From Aralia elata (taxonomy: Eukaryota; Streptophyta; Magnoliopsida; Apiales; Araliaceae), in assembly GCA_034770075.1 (NCBI GenBank), contig CM068385.1:46584721-46648720 (forward strand): a stretch of 64,000 nucleotides of DNA, written 5' to 3'. The notes under the pieces are model-generated. The model saw only the letters and a program-made list of their open reading frames with translations. It searched no databases and was not told where the DNA came from. A program made the position numbers and the translations under genes. The stretch's first letter is position 1. Each line of letters opens with the position of its first letter. Below are positions 55,611-64,000 of this stretch, piece after piece.

Positions 55611-56409
55611 GAGCGAAAAACCAATATCTATCTATGCAAAAAAGAGCGACGTGAGGCGAGCTTTAGATGCTAAACAGCCGATGATTATACTTCGGTATAA
55701 GGAGGCACTTTTGAATTCTAACGCTAACGATTCTTCTTTGCCTAGTGTTGGGTCATGTATATTTTCTAAAATTGATTTGAAAAGTGGGTATCATCAAATT
55801 AGAATGCAAGAGGGTGATGAATGGAAGACTGCTTTCAAAACAAAATATGGTCTTTATGAGTGGCTAGTGTTACCTTTTGGTTTAACTAATGCTCCTAGTA
55901 CTTTCATGAGATTGATGAACTATGTTTTGCGACCATTCATTGGCAAATTTATGGTAGTTTATTTTGATGATATCTTGATATATAGTAAAAACTTGGGAGA
56001 GCATGCATTGCATTTGAAATCTGTTTTAGATGTTCTTAGAAAAGAAAAGTTATTTGCTAACATGGATAAATGCACGTTTTGTACAGATAGAGTTGTTTTT
56101 CTTGGATTTGTTGTCAGTTCACAGGGAGTTCAAGTGGATGAGGAGAAAATACCTGCAATCCGAGAATGGTCGAGTCCATCAAATGTGAGTCAAGTTCGTA
56201 GTTTCCATGGACTGGCAAGTTTCTACCGACGTTTCGTGAAGAACTTCAGCGACATTACAGCACCCTTAACGGAAGTGGTCAAGAAAAGTGTAGGGTTTAA
56301 ATGGGGTGAAGAGCAGGAAAAGGCGTTTAAATTGATTAAAGATAAATTGACTAACGCTCCTTTGCTTGTTTTGTCTAACTTTACTAAAACTTTCGAAATT
56401 GAGTGTGAT
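55606..56409 (+). pseudogene. pol: X2 reverse transcriptase with internal deletion, cut by Tekay-2
   Basis: An open frame. The N-terminal ISIYAKKSDVRRAL and NSNANDSSLPSV are joined directly to CIFSKIDLKSGYHQI: the whole fingers region (about 120-150 residues, including VPKK and the CVDxRxxN block, which are still readable in the fragment at 992-1630) is missing, in frame. The palm is intact with YFDD at 119-122, followed by the thumb and connection (VRSFHGLASFYRRFV) to the first strand of RNase H (TKTFEIECD), where Tekay-2 inserts. It cannot be an active polymerase. Confidence 0.9.
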
Positions 56410-56559
56410 TGTGACGCCCCCAAATCCGTGTATCATCAAACACAGGATATGGTGCTCACGATACATCAACACCATTATCTAACTAAACAAGCTTAATAAA
56501 TAATAATAATGAATACAGTAGTATCTAAATAAAATTCCAAGTTTACATAACCTTAATTA

Positions 56560-56601
56560 AACTTAAACTTAAACTTAAACTTAAACTTAAACTTAAACTT
56601 A
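56560..56601. repeat. (ACTTAA)n hexamer array
   Basis: Seven uninterrupted hexamers within the Tekay-2 LTR. Not telomeric (plant telomere is TTTAGGG). Confidence 0.95.
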
Positions 56602-56679
56602 GCGCTTCTCACTACAATACATCAAGTGCGGAAATCTATCGTATTACAGAATATAAACTCTCAATTCTTCATCTTAGCT

Positions 56680-56759
56680 TTTCCCTTGTCCTTGCCCGAG
56701 CCCTCTGCCTTCTCACCCTTAACTGAAATGTTAAAGCATGAATGAGCACCAATTGCCCA
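56680..56759 (-). promoter_or_regulatory. Conserved hairpin, splice-acceptor and mini-exon module (Tekay-2 LTR)
   Basis: Minus strand: TGGGCA/TGCTCA stem with one G-U pair (56759-56743), 18 nt, ATTTCAG (AG at 56724-56723), then KGEKAEGSGKDKGKAK. Donor candidates: GTAATT at 58668 or GCAAGT at 57431. Confidence 0.45.
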
Positions 56760-57834
56760 ACAAGTATATAAAATATTATGGTAAAGAATATCTAGAGTAA
56801 AATCATCTGTTTAACATTTCTCCATAACTGAAAGAATAATCAAGAAGTAGTGTCGAATATTGAAGACAAGAGTTTCAAAATTTTCAATAGCATACTAAGG
56901 GATACAGAAACCCTAAACATTGTTTTTAATTCATCAAAAACCATCAGAAGCTTTGACAATCAAATAGACTGTAAAACATTCTCCGCAAGTACTCCAGGTG
57001 ATCAGCCTTTCGTACCCTACATTGTGCACAAGTATGAAATTTAAACGCGTAAGCGTAAATCGGATTATATGCCCGACATTAGTTTTACCCCGTTATTCGG
57101 GTTGTTCATCTTAGTATTCATGCGGGACCGCACCAAAACAATTTGGATTGGTAAACTTTAAGTAGCTAAAATGAGTTTGAATCATTCAAATGATTATCGT
57201 TTCGCATCGCTAGTATCTAGCCGGAACAAAATGCCAGAAGGCTTTCCAAAGTAATAGTTCATAATCAGATAAAACTTATATGCAATTTGAACTGAGTCAT
57301 CAATGATTAAACTTGAACAAGATATGAACTCGAATGAGATATAACTTGCAAATGAGAACTTTGTAAACAAATTTCCCAAATTAGAAAACTTGCGTTCATA
57401 GAGACAAAATGAATTGAGATAGAATACTTGCCTTTCGAGTAGTTTATGATTAGTGCTTAACTTTACTGCAAATATCCTATATACATTCATATACAAATAT
57501 TCATTAGCCACTCATTCACAATGACCGGTTTTCATATTCTACTCATTCAATACTTAACTAATTCAACTGCTTCATGATAAAGAATGTGTTTTACCAACAT
57601 ACATTAAACCATATTTACCATGAAAACAATTCATCATATATAATAAATAATTGTTTATGTTTTTATTTCAAAGGTTCCATTTGCAAAAATTTGTTTAAAC
57701 CTTGGTTCAACATATTCGTAACGTGCTTAGACGATACCAACATACCACTTGTCACTTAATAAAGCTTATAAGAAGGTAACACCCTTGTATCATGCTCTAC
57801 ATCACAAACAAAACATCTTGGTCTCTCTGCAGCA

Positions 57835-57895
57835 TGGCGCGGTCGCGCTGCTTTTATGCTTGGGAGTGGCGCGGCCGTGCTACTCCCTTCTAGGC
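57835..57895. repeat. GC-rich palindromic site 1 in Tekay-2 LTR
   Basis: ATGGCGCGGTCGCGCTGC and GTGGCGCGGCCGTGC, two imperfect palindromes 40 bp apart in AT-rich surroundings. Confidence 0.8.
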
Positions 57896-58221
57896 TTAGA
57901 ACTGAGCTTTTCAATGCTCAGTTCCTTTTCTAGCATACTAGGGTCTTGGCACACCACAATTAGCAAATATACATACTGATATAAAAACTTAAAACTAATC
58001 TAAGTCCATGCATTCGACATTTAATAAATCATTTCTTAAATTCAAGATAATTTTTCTTAAAATTTTTTTTAGCAAATCATGGCTTATGTTTAAATTTTGT
58101 GATAACATAATCGTAGTACATCTTAATACATATATAAGACTTCTTCATGCTCATTATACAAGATTAGGTTGAGTTCGAAGGGCTGAGCAAGTAAAAGGAA
58201 GTTTTAATGTTTGATTCAGGT

Positions 58222-58276
58222 GCGGCGCGGCCGCGCCCTGATTGACCTTGGTACCAGCGCGGCCGCGCTGGTACTC
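58222..58276. repeat. GC-rich palindromic site 2 in Tekay-2 LTR
   Basis: GCGCGGCCGCGCC at 58225-58237, then a perfect 24-bp palindrome at 58251-58274 centred on GCGGCCGC with outer arms GTACCA/TGGTAC. Confidence 0.92.
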
Positions 58277-58932
58277 AGTCACGGATTCTGCAGCCTGCTG
58301 TTAACCAAATTTTTAATAACCAATGCAATCCCAATTTGAATACACCCCAACATTATGAACTTACCCAAAGCAACATAATTTGAGTACTTAATAACACCAA
58401 CAACTCCATTAACAAATTTATAGCCTCTAAACTCAACTTTATTACAAATTAATCTCATTTAAGCAAATTAACCAACTTGAACATATTTAGCACCTCTTGA
58501 CTGAATTCAGAGCATATAAGGCATAAGTAGACTTAGAATTTCATGCTTTAATAGACTACCATCGCCAATTATCAACATGGCAACACAACTCAAACAAATC
58601 AATTAGCATGCTTATTCATACATTTCTCACTATTTTACTAAAGAAAATGGAATAGGTTTAAGAATTACTTTTTGGATGAAATTTCTTAGTTCCTTAGACT
58701 TCTTAACCCTTCTTCTTTGATCACTTGATTCTCTGCAACCCCAGAAACAATTCAAGTTCTCACTCTCTCTCACTCTTGCTCTCAATTTTCTCTCTAAATG
58801 AAATTCTAGCCAAAAGGGAATGATACTAGAGAAGGAGTATATATAATTCTTGAACCCCTTCACAATCCTAGTTCTGAATTAATCAGATATCAGCCCTTTT
58901 GCATTAACCATATCAGTTTTATTGGATTAAAG

Positions 58933-58952
58933 GAGAGAGAGAGAGAGAGAGG
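58933..58952. repeat. (GA)n microsatellite
   Basis: Ten GA units in Tekay-2 LTR. Confidence 0.95.
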
Positions 58953-59659
58953 TTATGAATTGGAAGGGTTTTGGTGAGTTAAGCAAGTTGTAACTCCCTC
59001 CCTTTTTGATTTCTTGATAAACCAACCGTATAACCCCTTATTTAGTCCCCATTTTTCTATACACATGAACCCCTCAAATCAGCTGATGCAATTTTACTAA
59101 AATAAACGATTATTTTAATCCATTAATCAATTAATAAGCCTTTTGACCATTTTGCCCTCTGAAATCCACATTTTTGATATTATAGTCGATTCCTACTAAA
59201 ATTGACGTTCCGAACATCGTGGAGGTATTCGTTTTGTCAAATTTGCTTCCGAAATTCGAATTTGACTTTTTACCCAAAAAAGTCAACCGGTTTACTTTGA
59301 CAAAAAAGTCAACCCCAACACATTTTGTGCTTACAGTCCATACTTACTAATTTTGACGTTCCGAACTCAAATATTCAGTCTGCGTCTTCAAATTCCAATC
59401 CAAACTCAAATTTGAGTTTTAACTCCATTCTTTGCATTTAATAAAATTGTTAACTACCTAGTTAAATTCAAATAATTAAATTAAACCAAACCAACTAGTA
59501 TATACATCTCATCATATAACTCAATACAATATATATTTATTAAAATCACTCAAAAGATTCACATAAATTCAATTTATTAATTTCATTAAATTACATAATG
59601 ATCTCGGGTATTACATTCACCCTCCCTTATTAGGATTCCGTCCCCGGCATCACCACAAA

Positions 59660-60782
59660 GCTATACAAAAAGATTAGGGTAATTTTTCATCATCTTCTCT
59701 TCGAGTTCCCATGTAGCTTCGTCAGCATTGTGGTTCCTCCATATTACCTTAACAGAAGGGATTACTTTATTTCGTAAAACTTGCTCTTTCCTATCAATAA
59801 TTTAAATAGGAATTTCCTCGTAGGTTAAATCTTTCTCAAACTGAATGGGTTCATATTCTATCACATGCTTGTAATCCTGCTTGTACGGTCGTAAAACTCA
59901 CACATGGAACACGTTGTGTATATGCTCCAACTCCGGAGGTAAAACTATTTCATAAGCTACCTTACCTACTCGTCCCAATACTTCAAAGGGTCCTATAAAC
60001 CTCGGGCTTAGTTTTCATTTCTTACCAAATCTCATTTTCCCTTTCCAGGGAGATACTCTCAGAAACACATAAGAACCAACGTCAAGGTCTTGCTGCTGCC
60101 TGTGTTGATCCGCATATTTCTTCTATCGATCTTGAGCCGACACTAATCTTGCTCGTATTATTTTGACGATATCTGCAGTCTGTTGTACCAATTCTGGTCA
60201 TAGCAATCGTCGTTCCCCTACTTCATCCCAGCACAGTGGGGTTCTGCACTTTCTTCCATACAGAGCCTCATAGGGTGGCATACCGATGCTTGCGTGGTAA
60301 CTGTTGTTGTACGCAAACTCCACCAATGGTAGATGGTCATCCTAACTTCCTTTGAAATCCATAACACACGCTCCCAGCATGTCTTCTAGGGTTTGAATTG
60401 TCCTCTCGCTTTGCCCATCTGTCTGAGGATGATATGCAGTGCTCAACCTCAATTGCGTTCCCATGCACTCTTGAAAACTTTTCCAGAAATTTACTGTGAA
60501 TCGCGGGTCGCGATCTGACACAATGGATACCGGTACTCCATGTCTGGAGACAATTTCTTTGATGTATAGTTTTACCAACTGATCCAAGTTGAATTTGATC
60601 TTGATCGGTAAAAAGTGCGCTAACTTAGTTAATCGATCGACAATCACCCATACTGCATCATAACCCTTCTGTGTAATTGGAAGCCCTACCACGAAGTCCA
60701 TTGTGATATGCTCCCACTTCCACTCCGGTATTTCCAGAGGTTGAAGTAACCCGCTCGGTTTCTGATGTTCTGCCTTGACTCT
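59660..60782 (-). pseudogene. pol: Tekay-2 integrase core and chromodomain, many stops
   Basis: The open part 60701-60342 holds MDFVVGLP (first catalytic Asp intact, unlike Tekay-1), VSDRDPRF and SERTIQTLEDMLGA. A TAG (60342-60344) replaces a Trp. The rest to about 59660 is readable in one frame through several more stops: the LYGRKCRTPLCWDEVGE block, GPFEVL, HNVFH and a chromodomain with VKVIWRNH and EATWELEE. Most stops fit C-to-T or G-to-A changes. The zinc finger lies upstream across the TAG at 60783. Confidence 0.9.
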
Positions 60783-63083
60783 CTAGCATGTTAAGCATCT
60801 GCTGACGCACTTTGTGACCTCTCTATTCATGTTAGGCCACCAGTAATGTTGATGAAGATCCTGATACATCTTTGTGCTTCCCGGATGAACCGAGTAACTC
60901 GAACTATGAGCTTCATGCAAGATTTCTTCTTTTAACTCGGATACCGCTGGCACCCAAATTCTCTCCTTAAACCTCAATAGTCCATCACCATCCACCCTGA
61001 ACTTAAGCTCTTCCCCATCAACAATTCTTTTCCTTACCTTTTCATATTCCTCATCGCTGCCTTGTGCTTCCTTTATTTTGTCCAATAGAGTCGGACGAGC
61101 CTCCATCGCGAACAATTTCTCACCAGATTCCTTTTGAAACTTTACCTCGAGCTCCAATCTTGCCATATCCTTAATTAACTCTTCTTGAGCTGTTATCATT
61201 GCCAATTTATCAATACCCTTCCTGCTTAGCGCATCTGCTACCACGTTAGCTTTCCCTGGGTGATATAAAATCTCGCAGTCGTAGTCCTTTATCAGCTTCA
61301 ACCATCTCCTCTGTCGCATATTTAGCTTTTTCTGCGTGAAGATATACTTCAGACTTTTATGGTCCGTGTATATCTCACACTTTGCACCATATAAATAGTG
61401 CCTCCATATCTTTAGGGCAAATACTACCGCTGCCAATTCCAGGTCGTGGGTAGGATATCCCTTTTTGTAATCTTTCAGTTGCCGTGATGCGTACGCAATA
61501 ACTTTACCATGTTGCATTAGCACGCAGCCAAGTCCTTTATGTGATGCATCACTGTAAACTACGAAGTCCCCCGAATCATCTGGTAAAGTCAACACGGGTG
61601 CTTCACTCAACCTTTTCTTCAGCTCTTGAAAACTTTCTTCACACTTCTCCGTCCAAATAAATTTTACCGACTTCCTCGTCAAATTAGTCAGAGTTCCTGC
61701 TATTTTTGAAAAATCCTGAATAAACCTTCTGTAATAACCTGCTAATCCCAAGAAACTTCTTACTTCTGTTGGCGTCTTTGGTTGATCCCAATTAATTACT
61801 GCTTCCACCTTTGCTGGATCCACGGAGATTCCGTCTTTGTCAATCACATGACCAAGGAATTGAACTCTTTCCAACCAAAATTCACACTTCGAGAATTTTG
61901 CATATAATTTCTCCTTTCTCAATGCTTTCAACACCATTCTTAAATGTTCAGCATGATCTTCCTGAGTCTTAGAATAGATCAGAATATCATCTATGAACAC
62001 AACTACGAACTTATCTAAGTATTGCTTGAACACTCGGTTCATCATGTCCATAAGTGCCGCTGGCGCGTTCGTTAACCCGAATGACATTACCAAGAACTCG
62101 TAATGGTCATAACGAGTCCTGAATGCCGTCTTAGGTACATCTTCCTTCCTCACCTTTAACTGGTGATAACCCATCCTTAAGTCGATTTTGGAAAAATATT
62201 TCGCTCCCTTTAACTGATCAAACAAATCATCTATCCTAGGTAATGGGTATTTGTTTTTGATCGTCACTTTGTTCAACTCCCGATAGTCGATACAAAGTCT
62301 CATCGATCCGTTCTTCTTTTTCATAAATAAAACTGGTGCTCCCCAAGGAGACACACTAGGTTGGATATACTTCTTATCTAACAACTCTTGTAACTGTACC
62401 ATCAGCTCCTTCATCTCCACCGGTGATATTCTGTATGGGGCTTTCGAAATCGGTGCCGTTCCAGGCACTAGATCTATAATGAATTCGATCTCCCTATCTG
62501 GTGGTAGACCTGGCAAATCCTTCGGAAACACATCGGGAAATTCACTTACAACAGGTATTTGTCCCATCTCTGTCTCTACTTTCTGGGTATCAACAATATG
62601 GGCCAAATAACCTATATAGCCTTTTCTTAACAATTTCCTAGCTTGTATCATCGTTAGACAACTCGAGTGCCTAGGCGATTTACTACCATAGAACACTACC
62701 TTAGACTGATTTGGAGTCTGAAGGTTTATACACTTCTTCTGGCAATCTATCATTGCCCCATGGTTAAATAACCAGTCCATACCTAGAATTACATTAAATT
62801 CTCCTAGTTGAATTGGAACTAGATCCACAGGTAACTTATACCCCCTTATATCTACAAGACAATTCTTAGGAATATGGCTAACGGGAATTATTTCCTTATT
62901 CGCCACTTTTATGTTCATAGGATGTTCTAATTCTTCCTGAGGTAAATTTAATCGTTGGGAGAATTCATGTGATACGAAGGAACAAGTAGCACCCGAATCA
63001 AATAATATGTATGCAGATATATCATTGACCGGAATGATACCTGAAACCACGTCCTTAGATGTGACCGCGTCTTGAACTGTCAT
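60783..63083 (-). pseudogene. pol: Tekay-2 protease, RT, RNase H and integrase zinc finger
   Basis: A 766-aa open frame. Protease: ILFDSGATCSFVS (D29, DSG). RT from about 185 to 475: RLCIDYRELNKVTIKNKYPLP, SKIDLRMGYHQLKV, active site FIDD at 363-366, FLGLAGYYRRFI. RNase H from about 505: VVYSDASHKGLG (D512), THDLELAAVVFALK (E549), TDHKSLKY (D574), ANVVADALS (D617). Integrase finger: HEAHSSSYSVHPG to CVSRCLTC, ended by TAG 60783-60785 in place of the following Gln. All RT and RNase H catalytic residues are present, so these domains are the best preserved in the window. The frame start at 63083 is not the true polyprotein start. Confidence 0.95.
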
Positions 63084-64000
63084 GTTGAAAGTCCTTGTTG
63101 TTGGTCGATTCTGAGTTAGTGGTCCAAAAATTGTAAGATTTCCACCGCTATTTCCCCTTCATCCATTTCCTCCACTTGAGTTCTTCTTTGGGCAACTCCT
63201 AACCTGATGATCCAATGCTCCATAGTTAAAGCATCCATTCCTCTACGGTGCGGGGCAGTTAAGAGAGATATGCCCCTCCTGTCCACAATTGAAGCATACA
63301 TTCTTTCCTTTTAGGCAAGCGCCTGGGTGACTCTTTCCACACTCCTTGCAAGACTCTGCTCTTTTTTTCGAATCACTAGATTTACCCCCAAATCTTGTTG
63401 GGTTGCTGTTGCTATTGTTGTTGTTGTTCCACTTTCTTTTGCTACCACTGCTACTACCTTCCTCTCTATTTCCTCCTTCAATCTTCTTCTTCTTTTCCTT
63501 GTTGAATTTCATCAGGGCTTCACTTCCGCCCTCAGCAATTATGGCCTTCTCCAGAAGAGTAGCGAAATTGTTCGTCTGTAACACCGAAAGTCTGCTATAC
63601 AACCATGGCTTGAGGCCCTGCTCGAACCTCCTTGTCTTTCTTTCCTCAGTGTCGACCTGATGAGGTGCAAACCTCGCCAGCTCGTTAAACTTTGCGGCGT
63701 ACTGGGGTACCGTCATGTCATCTTGCTTCAACTCCAAAAATCGCATCTCCATGCGACTCTGCATACTCACAGGAAAATAATTTTCGAAAAAAACCTCTGT
63801 AAACCTCTCCCAAGATATCACACCTTCTCCAGCCCTATTCTGGTTCGCCTCCCACTAGAAGTTAGCTTCACCTTTCAGCATGTACGTGGCAAAGATCATT
63901 TTCTGCTCATCTCCTACTCGGGCGATTGCAAACGCCTTTTCGATTTCTTTGATCCATGACTGGGCTTCGATGGGTATTCAGGGGGTCCCACACTTTTGAA
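63084..64000 (-). pseudogene. gag: Tekay-2 gag (capsid, basic linker, zinc knuckle)
   Basis: The open frame 63821-63243 has the capsid end (FTEVFFENYFPVSMQSRMEM, YAAKFNELARFAPH), a Lys/Asn-rich linker and a zinc knuckle CFNCGQEGHISLNC. Above 63821 the same frame continues (IEKAFAIARVGDEQKMIFA, YMLKGEANF) through a TAG at 63855-63857, where a Trp is expected, to beyond the window. Below 63243 the frame shifts before the protease. The frame shift could be natural or damage. Confidence 0.85.

Larger units (their letters stand above)
56410..59615 (-). repeat. Tekay-2 3' LTR
   Basis: 3206 bp; plus-strand TGTGACGCCC...GGTATTACA. The sense-strand TATA-like TTATATATACTCC is near 58838-58850. Carries two GCGCGGCCGCGC palindrome sites, an ACTTAA hexamer array and the hairpin module. 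Polypurine tract just outside (minus strand AATAAGGGAGGGTGAA, 59616-59631). Confidence 0.9.
56410..64000 (-). mobile_element. Tekay-2: chromodomain gypsy element, 5' end outside window
   Basis: Inserted into X2 RNase H at 56409/56410; left TSD copy GTGAT (56405-56409), the right one is beyond the window. Minus-strand element with 3' LTR (56410-59615), integrase with chromodomain, RNase H, RT, protease and gag. Closely related to Tekay-1 in coding sequence, while the LTRs are distinct except for short motifs. Confidence 0.93.

Noticed and set aside
56560..56601. Interstitial telomere repeat
   Set aside because: The hexamer is ACTTAA, not the plant telomere TTTAGGG, and it lies in an LTR.
58630..58863. 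Small basic protein frame in Tekay-2 LTR
   Set aside because: Covers the TATA and leader region of the LTR on the sense strand; no conservation with the other LTRs beyond purine richness.

Overview
The window is plant nuclear DNA, almost certainly from an angiosperm with a large, repeat-rich genome and probably a eudicot. I found no ordinary host gene, rRNA or tRNA. Nearly everything is LTR retrotransposon sequence stacked in nests. The lineages are typical of flowering plants: a Tat/Ogre-type Ty3/gypsy family with a tRNA-Arg-type primer site, chromodomain gypsy elements of Tekay type, a Reina-like gypsy lineage, a Ty1/copia family with LTRs of about 1.7 kb, and the end of a Sirevirus-like copia element. 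Most boundaries rest on TG...CA ends plus 5-bp target-site duplications (TSDs) read directly from the sequence. The species cannot be named from this.

Left part (1-36834). A decayed gypsy fragment (1-1623) is followed by the LTR and 3' tail of a minus-strand Sirevirus-like element (about 1624-5511). That LTR carries a solo copia LTR (1797-3527, TSD TCACA). A copia element (Copia-A) starts at 5512. Its gag-pol (8729-12652) is broken by stops and frameshifts. Its 3' LTR is split at 13242/35765 by a 22.5-kb minus-strand Tat element (Tat-A, 13243-35759, TSD ACATG). One LTR of Tat-A is itself split by a truncated Tekay-type element (Tekay-1, 14171-19976). Tat-A has gag, protease with a G-patch, RT, two RNase H domains and integrase on the minus strand. 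Between integrase and its 3' LTR it carries plus-strand, apparently spliced antisense genes (22542-25775): one resembling the plant mobile domain and one resembling DUF7745.

Right part (36835-64000). Copia-A is cut off inside its 3' LTR by a minus-strand chromovirus-like LTR (36835-about 38940), and the rest of Copia-A is not in the window. Next comes a Reina-like gypsy pair sharing one LTR: a pol C-terminus (X1), the LTR (50761-51527), then gag, protease and RT of X2. X1 is interrupted by a scrambled, non-autonomous Tat element (Tat-B, 40023-50633). X2 is interrupted by a second solo copia LTR (52219-54123, TSD CTTAC) and, from 56410, by a second Tekay-type element (Tekay-2) that runs off the end.

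The most unusual signals are family-crossing GC-rich palindromes in LTRs and leaders; a hairpin, splice-acceptor and Lys/Gly-rich mini-exon module conserved in three different chromoviral LTRs; the antisense genes of Tat-A; a 70-bp satellite-like array shared by Tat-A and Tat-B; and the permuted pol order of Tat-B.
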